Assembly (NCBI RefSeq): GCF_010093815.1
Contig: NW_022985551.1
Coordinates: 1,747,087-1,811,086, forward strand
Source: Pseudovirgaria hyperparasitica
Taxonomy: Eukaryota > Ascomycota > Dothideomycetes > Acrospermales > Acrospermaceae
DNA: 64,000 bases
Reading direction: 5' to 3'
The stretch's first letter is position 1. Each line of letters starts with the position of its first letter. The position numbers and the translations under genes were made by a program. This document shows positions 36,939 through 48,391 of this stretch, one piece after another. The notes below the pieces were generated by a model. That model saw only the letters and a list, made by a program, of their open reading frames with translations. It made no database searches and was not told the origin of the DNA.

Positions 36939-38463
36939 TTAAGCCTCGTCTTCATTCTCGTCTACGTCTGTAACGTCATCCTCCTCCTCCTCCTCCTCCT
37001 CCTCCTCCTCCTCCTCCAATTCCACGCCCCCCGCATCCTCATCCCACTCGTCGTCATCCAGATCTGGATCATAATCCTGCATGTCCTCGTCTTGATCCTC
37101 CGTGTTATCCTTCCCCTTTGCACCTCTCTCCTTCTTTTTCCGTTCGATGTTTTCTTTTTGTATCCTCTTCCGCTCTGCCTTCTCTTCGTGGCGCTTCTCC
37201 CATAGTTTGTCCATCTTTTGAATCTCCTCCCTCGACTTCTCAATGTACTCATGCCAGAGCACCTTTCCGGTACACATATCGTCCTCGACCTTTGTCAGTC
37301 GAAGCCTCATTCGCGGACCTAGTTCAATAAGTTTTACAGCCCGTCGTTCGACCTGGCTTTGCACGCGACGCAATTGTGGATTCTCCTCTGCCGCCAGTTG
37401 CTCCCGTTGCTTTTGTAGGTCTCGCCTGTTCAGCACCTTCTTTGTCACATTCGACAAGACTTCGACCTCTGCGTCCGTCTCGATTTCGGTGTCCGAAGCT
37501 GACGTATACCCTGCTCCCGACGGATCCAGCATGAAATCTGCTACATCCTCCAGATTCCCTAGATTTGGTAGACCCTTCTTTTTTTTCTCTTGCGACCTCT
37601 TCAAATTTTTGGCTGCATTTAAGCGCTTTATAGCTTTGGAAAGGCCGGTCTGCTTTGTAGTTATGGCATAGTGTCGCAGACTGATTATGTATGTACCATC
37701 ATCTTCAGGTGAAGGCTCGCGATTCAACAAGAGGACTCGGCGGATCGAAGATAGGGGTGTATTTTGCGGCGCGATTGGGGGAAAGAGAGACTGAAACATT
37801 TCGGTGACGAGGCGCTCGAGGTGACGCGGTACGGAGGGATTGGTAGTCGTTTCAGGAGAGAGAAAGTTATTCATAACAAGCTGCAAGCCAGTATCAGTAC
37901 TTTGTATGGAGCTTCAGTGACGTGCAGAGCGCAGATAAAAGGACATACTAGTGGCGCTGTAAGGAAGTCATTTGGCCCTGCTGTTCGCGGGTGCTTTTGT
38001 GCCTTTATGATATCCTTACATAGCGAGTACTTTTCTACCCTGAAGTGCAGTGTTGGTCCTCGCGGTGTGCGCGCTAGTCGCATGTTTGTATTGTTATTAG
38101 ACGATCGCGAGAAGAGGAGTAGATGTGAGACGCCTAAAGGTCCGCACATCGTTGTGTAGTCGCGCAATTTGTTTGCGCGGCGTTCCTGTAAACCATATGT
38201 TATCTCTGCTCAGGCTTATATGTTCAAATATGTGCAATTCGTGACAGATGCAGTAAACAGCCAAGGGACATATTGAATACCTTCAAACGACTTGCCGTTC
38301 CAGGCTCCATGACATGCCTCACATCCTTGACCAACTGGCTCACGCTACTCCCGACCTCGCCAGCGCCAATGCGAATCACCATGCTCTTTGGTGCGCCGTC
38401 GCCTGCCTTCTTCAAGCCCCCGTTAGCCGGGGTCATGGTGCGCTTTTTCCTGCGTTCCGGCAT
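36939..38463 (-). CDS. SSF1: Ribosome biogenesis factor SSF1/PPAN (Brix domain)
   Basis: Three exons (38,463-38,281; 38,185-37,949; 37,880-36,939) with introns of 95 and 68 bp give 453 residues, the length of yeast Ssf1. The Brix domain runs from PKSMVIRIGAGEVG near residue 25 through CGPLGVSHLLLFSRS, LRLARTPRGPTLHFRVEKYSLCKDI in outline, to RHYAI and RAVKLIELGPRMRL near 330. A basic linker and an acidic tail follow. Ssf1 binds pre-60S particles in the nucleolus and is needed for ITS2 processing and 25S rRNA maturation. The tail contains a run of about 12 Glu encoded by a GAG-type triplet repeat. Its 3' end faces the PCI-like gene 231 bp away, so the pair is convergent. Confidence 0.95.
36979..37017. 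repeat. (TCC)13 microsatellite, in-frame poly-Glu
   Basis: Thirteen uninterrupted TCC triplets on the plus strand, read as GAG/GAG-type Glu codons on the minus strand in the acidic C-terminus of SSF1. Length variation would add or remove single Glu residues. Confidence 0.9.
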
Positions 38464-39742
38464 TTTGGATATAATGCAATTTAGCTGTGTCGGTGGAAGA
38501 CTCGGGTACAGTCTTGTGGTTGCGCAAGTTTGAAACTTTTAGGATATTTTTGCGCACGGACTTTTGATGTCGGAGCGCTAGTGGAGAGGGAACCGACGTC
38601 GATTAGAGACCTTTGCCAGTCATCTTCGCATCACATACTTTATCCTGCAAGGATTTTTTCGTTGGATTAGTCTGAATGTCTAAGAATACTTGACTATCAT
38701 GGACAGCTCTGCGAGTCTTTCTATAATTTAATTTGTCCTTTAAGTATTTTTAAGAGCCCCTTTAGCATTTATACATTTCTAAAAAACCCCATTCAATTGT
38801 ATTCTTAGTTGTTTTAGGAGTCTCCACTAGCTAAATTCTATGCTCCTACAGTCCTCTCAGTATTCTTTATTTCCATGCATGAGCTGATCGCTCAATTGAT
38901 TCTCATTTGAGTCACGACAGCCCAGCAAATAAGCAGGTAAATGAAATCTCAACCGCATGGGCTCCTATCCTCCCTTGCAAAACTTCCTGATGAATGATCA
39001 ACTCTGGATGGTAGCCAGACACCCGAAGAGTCAGCTGTGCTTCTCAGGTGGACTCAGAGATAATGCGGTACGTTTCAAGTCTCATCAGAGCATCCATAAC
39101 GACTTTCACGCATCATGATAAGTAAGTATAGAAGCCGTCATTGAGGCTGTATGCCAAAAGCACCAATTCATAAAAGCGAGTGCGCGTGGACCGAAATCTT
39201 GAAACTTGGCGGACGATGATGAGTAACGCTTCATCTACACATTCCCTCAAACCGGGTCATCACACGAAGGAATTCATGAGTGTTCTTGAATCGAGTGGGA
39301 TACCCGTTGAGTACACAGACCACTGACGGGATTGGACCAGCTTTGGAAAGTATAGAGAATGAGACTGATCGCTTCTTGTGTTCCGCAAGGAGGACATCAT
39401 CTTTGGATTAGGTATCCTTAATTCACTTTGACGTCGTGGCCATGGGTCCGCGTGGTACGACCAGTCCATCTGACGTGCCTCGCGTAAACAAGGCTCAGGT
39501 AGGTGAAGTGAACTGTGACAACACTTCATACTACACAATAAGGAGCAGATGTTGCATAATACAAGTCAAAACCATCACAATCCTGCCTCTCTGTTCGTCT
39601 CTCTTCTACTTCGTCATCTTCCCACATCGTCCTGTAACCAACTCTAACTCGTGCTCGTTTCACGGTACCGCGTCATCAAACAACGTACAGTTCCAGTCTA
39701 TCTCCTGTACTAGACATTATCTTTCTTACTTAGGGTAAAATA
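38464..39742. other. 1.28-kb divergent intergenic region
   Basis: Between SSF1 (-) and the unknown gene (+). The part at 38,690-38,870 is AT-rich, and 39,580-39,715 is a pyrimidine-rich stretch of the kind often found upstream of fungal start codons. No gene or RNA recognised; the frames at 39,260-39,738 lack protein character. Confidence 0.5.
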
Positions 39743-40586
39743 ATGGTGTAGTATATCACTCCAGATGTGAAGATCTGGCCGCTGACACATTATGTAGTCG
39801 AACCTTCACAACTTCAACACCTGGAACTGGCCTCCAGATGACTTGCCTGATACCCAGAACCCATCTCCCAACTCTGACGCTTTTAACACCTGGTCTGCTC
39901 TTCGCCAGTTGCTCAACGACGATATGGGCGTCCCAGCTTCAACTCCCGTGAACCCCGACGCAGCCTCCACTGGTGAGAGCAGCAACACCAACCTCAATCA
40001 GAGCACCGAAGATACCATTGACGACGAGGATAATCCCACCGCAACCGCTCTAGCAACCAAGTCTGATGACGCTGCCATGTCCGACGTCCAAGACGACCCC
40101 TACGCTCTCAAAGACAACTCCAGAGACAACAAGTACAAATTCCCAATTCCGTCCAACCCGCTCTGGATTGCCCGCACTGACTCCCCTGAGCCGCGTCTCA
40201 GCACGCTCAAGGCATGGCTCATCACCACCGACATGGGCACCTTCAACATGACGCAGTACTCTCTCTTCATCCAGCTGTCCTTCTACGGCGCCGGCTGGAT
40301 GTATCGTGTCGTCGGCGATCTCAAAGCCGACATGAAGTACGAGAACCTGCAGTGGGGCGTGCCGGGCAACGACATCGAAGTCAAGTGGCAGGAGTACCTG
40401 GGCACCGTGCAGGAGAAAGACTGGGAGGCGGGTAAAATCGACGAGGCATGTCGCAGTGTGCAGGTGCCGAAGAAGGCGTTCGATGCGCGTGGACGGCTTA
40501 TTGATCCGGCAGTGCCGGTGAGGGGAAGCAGGGCGTGGACGAGGGAGGTGGTGGCCAAGTTGCGCGAAGACTATATCATCATGTAG
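39743..40586 (+). CDS. Uncharacterised fungal protein
   Basis: The frame is open from 39,798 to the stop at 40,586 and looks coding throughout (balanced composition, GC-rich third positions in the second half), but it lacks an ATG before residue 43. A 52-bp intron (39,746-39,797, branch GCTGAC, end TGTAG) would place a single-codon first exon ATG at 39,743 in frame, giving 263 residues. The conservative start is Met at 39,924. Residues 1-110 are acidic, Asn/Thr/Ser-rich and probably disordered; 115-263 form a compact domain with many Trp (NPLWIARTD, LKAWLITTDMGTF, GAGWMYRVVGDL, VKWQEYLG). I do not recognise the family. No signal peptide or membrane segment. Confidence 0.6.
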
Positions 40587-41857
40587 TTTCCTGGTCGCTG
40601 TCAGTGCGGAGAACTTGCTCGTATGAGCGGATATGAACGGCCTGGACTGCTGGATATCTGTAGAATCAACTCCTCTCTATCGTTTGATGTGATTCTACCA
40701 TATTGTCGTGCTTTAGTATAAAAACCACAGTGTAACATGCCTTCGACCTTGGGCTCTACGGAGACCCATAAGTGCCGTACCGTGTACAAGTCTCCTTGAA
40801 TTTGGACTGCTGCCTATCTGTCAGAACGATACCTCTCTGCCGCATGAAGTTGTTCCAGCTTGCACCTACGCTTCAATATGATGACCAGAATGCATCACAA
40901 CCGCACCCCTTTCTCCACAACCGATCACAAACACCACACAATTCAGAAAACATCATGGATCTAATACGTTGGCTACCAGTAGAAAGAGCTCTTCTCAAAG
41001 CCACATTGAAGTATAGTATCACGAGTTTACATCATCCCAAATCTCATTTTTCGCAACACTCCTCACCTCGGGAGCTCATACAGATAATCAGCACGTCGTG
41101 CAATCGCCACCGTACGCTCTGCTAGTCACAAATCCAGGAATAACCCTCCAGCACTCTAGAATGACCATCTAAATAGCAGTATCGGTCCACCATGAGTCCT
41201 TGTACGATCCCATCGATTCCAACGCCTAATCCTTCCCGAACGCGACCACATTCCGTACATACATACATGGCAGACCATATACCTACTCTCCCACACCTGA
41301 TCTCTGGACTACGGGCGTGCGAAACTAAGTCTGAAAGAAGAGACCCAGTGAAGAGTGGGGGGTAGACTTGGGGTGGGAAACAGAGGAATATGGAATTAGA
41401 CAGACGCGAAATTCCAGCTAAGTAGTGTCTCTAGGGGAGGGTAAGAGACGTACACACGCAGATGAGTCGCAATAAATGACATGTGTGCCCGATTTATTAC
41501 GATTGACGCTGTGGCCTGTATGGAATTTTTTTAGATGTCAATAGGAACTAGCGAAAGATTAGCACGAAGTCCATGTGGGACCAAATCTGGATATACGGTG
41601 GTAACGGGACTTATGGAGTCGATGAGAGACATATGTGGGAGTAGATAGTGGTAGAGATGAAATGACTGGGTCGTCGTTGTATGGGCGTAAGCTCGAGATG
41701 CGTCGGGTGGAGAATGCTTCTGCTGCTAGAGAGAGGTTTTCGAGCTCGAGGCACGCTGCCAAAGTGATGATGAGAGTACCAAATGCCATGTTCATACAGA
41801 GACATCATTCCCAGAAAGTGACCATCACACTCCTTTCAATTTGAAACTACGACAATT
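40587..41857. other. 1.27-kb convergent intergenic region
   Basis: Holds the 3' ends of the unknown gene (+) and RRP3 (-). An AATAAA sequence on the plus strand lies near 41,472. Frames such as 40,772-41,125 are rich in His/Ser/Thr, not conserved in look, and are not called. Confidence 0.5.
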
Positions 41858-43328
41858 CTACCCCTCGTCCCTGTCCATAGCATCTCTCCCGCCACCTTTC
41901 CTTCTACCCCTCATAGCGGCGCCTTTTTTCCCTCTATCCTCATGTAGGGTCTTCATCTGGCGTACAGCCTCCCTCTGCGCCTCGCCGACTCGCTCACTCA
42001 ACACCATGACCTCATCCTTTTCCACCGTCGCCTGGGGCAATTTCTTGCCGAGTGCCATCTCAATGCGTTGGAACGGCTCGATGTCGTACTGAGTGACCAG
42101 CGTCACCGCCTTACCGCTCTTCCCTGCTCTGGCTGTGCGACCAACACGGTGCACGTAAGTCTCCGAGTCTTGCGGGAGGTCAAAGTTGACAACGAGGTCG
42201 ACATTCTCAATGTCGAGACCACGTGCGGCGACGTCGGTAGCGACAAGGATATCACGCCCTCGTGAGCGAAATTTGTTGAGTGATGCGAGACGGGCGGATT
42301 GGGACATTTGACCGTGAAGCGGGATTGCTGAGATGCCAAGTGAGCGCAGTAGGATGGAAATACGATGGGCTTCGTTGACGGTCCGAGTAAACACGATTGC
42401 GGTATGTCCGATAGCCTCTGAGAGCATATGAACGAGGTAGAGATCTTTATACTTGTGTGGAATGAGGTTCCAGTACTGGAGTAGTGTTTCGACGGTCTGA
42501 TGTGAAGATTTTGAGATCGATACTTTGATGGGATTATGTAGGGATGCGCGCTGGAGTTGCTCGACTTTGGACGACATGGTTGCACTGAAGAGATATGTAT
42601 GGCGACCTTCTCTTGGAAGAACCTTCAATATCTTGTCTAGGATAGGGCCGAAGTCGAGGTCGAGGAGGCGGTCTGCTTCGTCCATGACAAGGTACTTAAG
42701 ATTCTTAAGGGAAAAGCCGCGGGTATTCTCTAAATGATCTAGAAGTCTACCAGGCGTCGCGACGATGATGTGTGGTTTCTTGCCTAGTGCAATAGACTGT
42801 GCCATCATATCCATGCCTCCGACCAAGACAGCGCATTTTACATTTATGAGAGATCCCAGCGCGGTGAAAGCCTTCTCTATTTGGTATGCGAGTTCGCGAG
42901 TCGGCGCAAGAACAAGCCCGAAAAAGGACTGTTGCTTGTCGAGGAGATCTTGTAGTATCGGAAGAGCAAATGCAGCGGTCTTCCCACTGCCCGTCTCTGC
43001 CAGTCCCACGATATCGCGACCTTGAAGCGCTACTGGAATTGACTCAGATTGAATTCTGTGATATGGTTAGTCCTGCGGAGCGCACATCTGGAAGGTATGT
43101 GACTTACGGCGTAGGGTGTTTGTACCCCAGTGCTACGCAAGCTTCGCATAGTGAATCAATCACTCCCAGGTCTTCGAACGTTTTCTTCGCCACAGGCGCA
43201 GGCTCGTCTGGTACTGGTGTTGGAGACTTCGCAGGTTTTGAGGCGTGGGTCGATTCTTCAATCTTTGCAACCTTAGTCTTAGGCGCAGAGCCATCGCGCT
43301 CGCGCTTTCGCTTCTTCTCCGTGGACAT
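41858..43328 (-). CDS. RRP3: ATP-dependent rRNA helicase RRP3 (DDX47 type DEAD box)
   Basis: Two exons (43,328-43,108; 43,055-41,858) with a 52-bp intron give 472 residues. The intron splits the Q-motif (FEDLGV...YKHPTP|IQ). All DEAD-box motifs follow: [33 protein letters not shown] and HRVGRTAR. The C-terminus ends in [16 protein letters not shown] and a Gly/Arg/Lys-rich tail, typical of RRP3/DDX47 and unlike DBP8. Rrp3 is a nucleolar helicase needed for 35S pre-rRNA cleavage and 18S rRNA production. The start is the Met that opens the basic [12 protein letters not shown] leader. The frame in the opposite strand at 42,103-42,585 is a shadow. Confidence 0.95.
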
Positions 43329-43730
43329 GTTCAATTGGTGAGGGTGATGGTAGAGCAGAGGAAAAGTGATATCCACCCATGATTGTGGAGGTTACACTAA
43401 CTACATTTAGAAGGCGGTGAATATGTCCGACCGCATGGTTTTCGCTTGTGGCAGAACTTGCTGCATGTGGGGCTGCATAATGGAGCTAAGAGATATGGTC
43501 GTCACCAATCAGCGTGCGAACCTCATCGTTGCATCAACAAAGCTCTGCAACAACGTGATTTGTATCCGGTCGTCATTCCCATCACAGGCGTATAGTCGTA
43601 GCAGATTTTAGTGCTGAACTTGTGTATGTGCCCTCAACCGCCATATCTATGGAATTTCTACTAAACTTCTACAAACTCTACGACAAGGCGAAGGTAATCA
43701 AAACGCTACAGGAATTGTATCACGAGGGGT
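43329..43730. other. Intergenic between RRP3 and phosphofructokinase
   Basis: 402 bp: upstream of RRP3 and downstream of the PFK gene, both minus strand. No feature recognised. Confidence 0.5.
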
Positions 43731-46252
43731 CTAGGAGATGGCTCCTCTCTTACGCCCACTGAGTGTATCAACAATCTCGTTGTAGTCTTTCCAGAATTCT
43801 TCTTTCGGCCTTCTAGCCTTCCAATCAGTTTCAAAACGCTCGACGCTTTCCATTGGAGAAAGCTTGACTTGTGCACCTCTAATACCGATTACGACAGTGC
43901 TCGCGGGATCGTTGTCAATTTCATCTTTGGTCTTTCCAAACCAACCTTCCAGATGCTGGATCGAGCGAACTCCGAATCGAGCGGCGCGGCAGCGATCCAT
44001 TGGTGAAGGTGTTGTACCTTGCTGGAAGTGGCCCGGGACAGCGTAACGGGCTTCGAAGCGGCCATTTGCTTCGTTCCGGATCATATTGGCAATGATTTCG
44101 GTCGTGTACTGATGTGTCGTAAGCAATTATATGCAAGCAAGCGCAAGCGACCAGAGATACTTACACAATCTGATGCCTTTTCATTACGGAGAATGATCTT
44201 TCCAGCCCTGCTTTGACCTCTATCCTTCGCAAATGTCTCCCGGAGTAAATCAATATCTTTGTCCAACATTTTTATGTTGATTCCCTCTTCTACAAGAAGC
44301 ATTAGTCCTGGGGTCAGCAGGGCAGTCAATGCACTTACCTGGGGTATACACGGCAACAGCACCAATCGATAGACCTGCTACTGTCGCAATGTAACCACTG
44401 TAGCCACCTTGAGTCTCAACAACAAAAACTCGTCGCCTGGATGAAGAAGCTGACTGTCGACATGCATCACAGTATTGAATTAACGCGTTCAAGCAAGTAT
44501 CACTACCAATCGAATACTCTGTGCCAGGTACGTTGTTACTGACGGTCGCCGGAAGAACGATCATGGGAATCTTAAAGGAGCTGTAGTGTGGGCGACCCTG
44601 GCGAAGCTCACTAACTGCGGTGAAAGCCTCAAATCCACCGACGACGAATAGACCCTGAATGTTGTACTTTTTGAAGCAAAAAGCAACCGTCTCCAGATCT
44701 TCCGAGGGTAAGCTACGGTTGGTACCAATTTCAGAGCCTCCTTTACTAGCCCACGACTCGGCGTCCAGCCAGCTGATTTCTCGCACGGAACCAAGAGGCT
44801 TGTCATCGTGATGACGGATGAGACCAGGGAATCCATTGTGAAGAGCAATGGGCGTGTGGCCTCGAGCCAAGCAATACGCTACTGCCGCTCGAGTTGCTGC
44901 ATTCATACCACCAGCCGGCGCACCGACATGGATGATGCCGACTCGCATGCGCTTCTCTTCGGGTAGTAACATCTCTGGCTTTTCGGTGGAAGTGGTAATC
45001 TTATAGGCGTTGTAGTATTCTGTGAACTCGGCGTCTCGTAATTGCATTGCTTTGTCAAATTCCTTTCTCTCTATGCATTTTGCAACTTCCTTGGTTTGAG
45101 CAACGGCCTCAAGGAGTGATCGACGCACAATTTTGTTCCTTGGGTTGCGTTAGCATGACAATTTCATCGAATAAAAGTTGTATGACTTACTCAACAATAC
45201 AGATGACTGGACTGGGAATCCCCGGTTCGGCATCCAAAACAGCATTGACAGCCTCAGCTCCTTGTAATGTTGAAAGCATTCGGTCGTAAGCGCAAGCTTG
45301 TCCTCCACGCTGGACGTGTCCAAGAGTAGTGATCCTGGTATCAAGTTTCAACTTATCACCAGCAAGGAGATCCTTGACTTTGCTGACTTTAATAGGCTGA
45401 AGGTTGCAGTCGTGGGCTCCTTCAGCAACAATGACGATAGTCTTTCTCTTCCCAAGACTTCTATGCTTCTTGACTATACTGGCAAGATCTTCTTCCCAAT
45501 TCTCTGGTGGTGGCTTCTCAGGCATAAAAACATAATCTGCACCAGTACTGACTCCAGCCATCAATGCGAGCCAGCCACAATGTCTACCCATGACTTCGAT
45601 AACGAATGCACGTTGGTGTGACTGCGCAGTCGCATCTATGTGATTCAGCAGAATGCATGATCAAGGCCCGATTCCGCTTACCGATATAGTCCACGGATTC
45701 ACAAATGCGCTGCAAAGAAGAATAGCACCCAATGGTAGCATCGGTCATGGATAAGTCATTGTCGATACTGCCGACAAGTCCGACGATGTTCAGCTGCCTG
45801 AAAGGAGCCACTTGCTCAACAGTCAATTGCTTCTTTTGTACAAGTTCCTCCATGAGTCCTGGCCACTCGGCGCGAAACTTATCCGCACCAGTAAGACTGC
45901 CGTCGCCTCCGCAGATGATGAGCGCGTCAATCCCGTTCATAATCATGTTCTTCGCCGCGGTCAGTCGTCCTGGTCGTTCCATGAAGGCCATACACCGTGC
46001 GGTACCGATCAGAGTGCCGCCCTCTGACAGAAAACCTCGAACGTCCTCCCATTTCATGGGCTTGATCATGTCACCGCCCTGCACTAAGCCTTCATAGCCC
46101 TCGTAAACACAGTATGCTTCGCACCCCTTGGCTATGGCCATTCTCACACAAGCTCTTACTGCGCCATTCATGCCAGGGGAGTCACCGCCACTGGTCATGA
46201 TGGCAATCCTCCTCTTCTTGCCCTCGAGAGGGGCTGGTAGTGTTGGTGCCAT
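43731..46252 (-). CDS. pfkA: ATP-dependent 6-phosphofructokinase
   Basis: Five exons (46,252-45,682; 45,635-45,191; 45,138-44,339; 44,289-44,165; 44,108-43,731) with introns of 46, 52, 49 and 56 bp give 772 residues, the usual size for a filamentous-fungal PFK made of two fused halves. The N-terminal half holds the catalytic set: [38 protein letters not shown] (catalytic Asp in TD), [10 protein letters not shown] and LGHVQRGG. The C-terminal half has decayed catalytic motifs (VVGGFEAF in place of GGDGS) and is the allosteric half. The enzyme phosphorylates fructose 6-phosphate in cytosolic glycolysis. The N-terminus lacks the long glyoxalase-like extension of the S. cerevisiae subunits. The 3' splice of intron 2 is AAG, with a good CTAAC branch site. 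Confidence 0.96.
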
Positions 46253-47338
46253 GATTAGGGCTTGATTGTCGGATTGCGTGACTGAGCGAGGTATTTATAT
46301 ATAAGAAGCTGCGCACTGACTGGACTTTGCTTGGCCTATAGCCAGCAACAGCAACAGTCGGTCTTGGAACTCTTGCGCGACAAGTTGGCGTCGGGGAGCG
46401 GAGAGAACTATTTGGGAGTAGCGTGGAGAGGAAACCTGAGTGATTAAAGCTTCGAAGACAGACGAAGGAGAGTAGGGACAGAACCTCAAGGGCGTGGCTA
46501 GGAGGGAGCAGTAGACTGAAGGTAGAGAAGAAGTCGAGAAAGGTCAATGGGATGGGAATAGTTGTACGATAAGGAAAAAGTAACACTTGGGACTTGGTGG
46601 GATGTTTGGAGCTGTTACGTCGGTCTTACTAGTCGGTAGCGGGGTCCACAGCGGCAGGGTTAGTCCTGTTCCTGCGTAGTCTGCGTCCTAGTCGGCGTAG
46701 CGTTTCGAGACATTCCCCTTCCTTTGTTCTCAGCCTCATTTCTGCCTGATATACTACACTTTATGCCTTAGTCGCCATGACGTGTTTTTCGTCTTCTATC
46801 CCACTCCCACTCTCCTGCTGGTGTGAATATCATGATTACCGTCGGCACTCTCTTGGGTTGAATGTCTTTCAACACCCTCTCGTATTGTGGTCTTCTTTCT
46901 AGCACCGTTTCTCGTTCCTTGGCTTACGAATTTATATGAACTATACCATCGGCCACACCTGAACCGTCTCAAGAGCATCTACCATACCAGTCAGATACCA
47001 GCATATTCAGCAGCCTTACGCCCACGAGGACTCGGGATTGGACACAATCATGCAACATACGATGATTGCTATGATTGGCGGGCGTTCCCTTTGCACCGCC
47101 ACTCACCAGCCATGTTTCGGACTTCCGTTTCGTAAGGCTGCTACATTTGCCATGTCGAGGGCTACAATGCAATAACGCGTTGAGGGTACTCGTATAATAT
47201 ATTTGAGTCCGGACTCGCACTGATCTGATCTGAAGAAACGATGTCTATCATTGTCGCTACAGCGACGTCAAATACACAACCCTGCAGAATACACCTAAGC
47301 GCCAGCCTCGCTAATGTTAAGAAAATCAGCAAATGGCC
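46253..47338. other. 1.09-kb promoter region of phosphofructokinase
   Basis: Lies between PFK (-) and the end of the dehydroshikimate dehydratase gene (-). On the minus strand, 46,470-46,570 is pyrimidine-rich, a common fungal promoter trait. No gene recognised; the short frames are not protein-like. Confidence 0.5.
46296..46304 (-). promoter_or_regulatory. TATA box of the phosphofructokinase gene
   Basis: TATATATAA on the minus strand, about 44-52 bases upstream of the ATG at 46,252. That leaves a very short leader of perhaps 15-25 bases. A clean TATA element fits a strongly expressed glycolytic gene. Confidence 0.55.
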
Positions 47339-48391
47339 TCATGAAATAATGGCGATATCTGGAACATCTTTGTCATGTGCACCAAGTCTCAAGTCCTTCA
47401 CAAACTCTTTCCAGCTCTCTCCACCTCGCTTCGCCAATTCCTCTGGCGCCTCCGTGTCGGCATCACTCATTCTTCTGTTGAAGAGTTCTGCGCTGACCCA
47501 ACCGTCGTATCCCAAGCCATGAATTATGGCATCCGATATCTCCTTGACAGGTAGATATGCACCTCGATCTTGTTCGCCATAGAAGAGGCGACAGTTTCTC
47601 GACCAGCTCATACGTGCTGGCTGTTCCGGATTGTAAAATTGGTGGCCCTCAATCAGGGGTTCGGGCAGCCTTTCGGCGTTGGCGACCTGCACCAGGAATA
47701 CCTTCTCTGTTGTCACAGTCGCGATAAGTTCTGAGATGGTCTTTTTAATGGCCTCTTCCGCATCAGTCGTGCAGCCTGTCACCGCCGCGGGATCAGCAAA
47801 GACACGTCCAGCAATGTTGAATGTGTCCAAGCAGATACCAAAGTTGGCTCTGTCGACCCTTTTGACAATGTCCCAGCATTTGTCCCACGTGTCAATATAC
47901 GTTCCCCAGGCCAAGCTTTCATATGAAAACCGGATCGGTGGTGATACGTCTGCGCCCAAGTCTGCGACTTCAACCAGGTCTGCAACAATTACATCTAGAT
48001 CAGATGTGATCTCTTCTGTAGGCAAGAAATTCGAAGGTATGAGAATCTGATCTGTCCCCAGGGTTTTCGCAAGCTTTAACCACAGCTTCATCTCCTCGAT
48101 CCTCTCCTTGTGCTTTTCTCGGTCCTTCAACCCCTCGTAATGCATGAACGGTTGCAGGCATATCACCTTCAGATCTCTTTCATCGCATAGTTTCCGTATC
48201 TCGCGCGCCGCTACGAGTCTGTTCTCCGGCACGTTGCCTCCTGGCAAGGACTTCGCGCAGAACTCCAAGTCCTCGTAGAAGATTTCGATACCCTTGAAGC
48301 CGTATTTGGCAGCCATGTCTAGCTTGTGAGGCAGTTCGTGCACCCATGCCCGGCCAAGGGACATGGAGGAAATTGCTGGCCCGAAACACAT
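47339..48391 (-). CDS. qa-4: 3-dehydroshikimate dehydratase (qa-4/qutC type)
   Basis: Single exon, 350 residues from the Met at 48,391; the frame runs upstream without another ATG. The sequence follows the Neurospora QA-4 pattern from AISSMSLGRAW, through GIEIFYEDLE, VICLQPFMHYEGL, PPIRFSYESLAWG and NFGICLDTFNIAGR, to YNPEQPARMSWSRNCR and GWVSAELFNRRMSD. It is a TIM-barrel of the sugar-phosphate isomerase/AP endonuclease 2 fold; the Glu, Asp and His residues in these blocks bind the catalytic metal. It converts 3-dehydroshikimate to protocatechuate in quinate and shikimate catabolism. None of the other quinate genes (permease, dehydrogenase, dehydroquinase, activator/repressor) is within this window, so the gene is not in a cluster here, at least on the sides visible. 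Confidence 0.93.
   Translation of the reverse strand: MCFGPAISSMSLGRAWVHELPHKLDMAAKYGFKGIEIFYEDLEFCAKSLPGGNVPENRLVAAREIRKLCDERDLKVICLQPFMHYEGLKDREKHKERIEEMKLWLKLAKTLGTDQILIPSNFLPTEEITSDLDVIVADLVEVADLGADVSPPIRFSYESLAWGTYIDTWDKCWDIVKRVDRANFGICLDTFNIAGRVFADPAAVTGCTTDAEEAIKKTISELIATVTTEKVFLVQVANAERLPEPLIEGHQFYNPEQPARMSWSRNCRLFYGEQDRGAYLPVKEISDAIIHGLGYDGWVSAELFNRRMSDADTEAPEELAKRGGESWKEFVKDLRLGAHDKDVPDIAIIS

Noticed and set aside
36747-37205. 152-codon frame with a poly-Leu stretch
   Set aside because: Exact antisense of the poly-Glu tail of SSF1.
42103-42585. 160-codon minus-strand frame
   Set aside because: Out-of-frame shadow of the RRP3 helicase exon.
43731-46252. Phosphofructokinase as two or more separate genes
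   Set aside because: All five pieces join by good splice sites into one 772-residue protein of the expected two-half layout.
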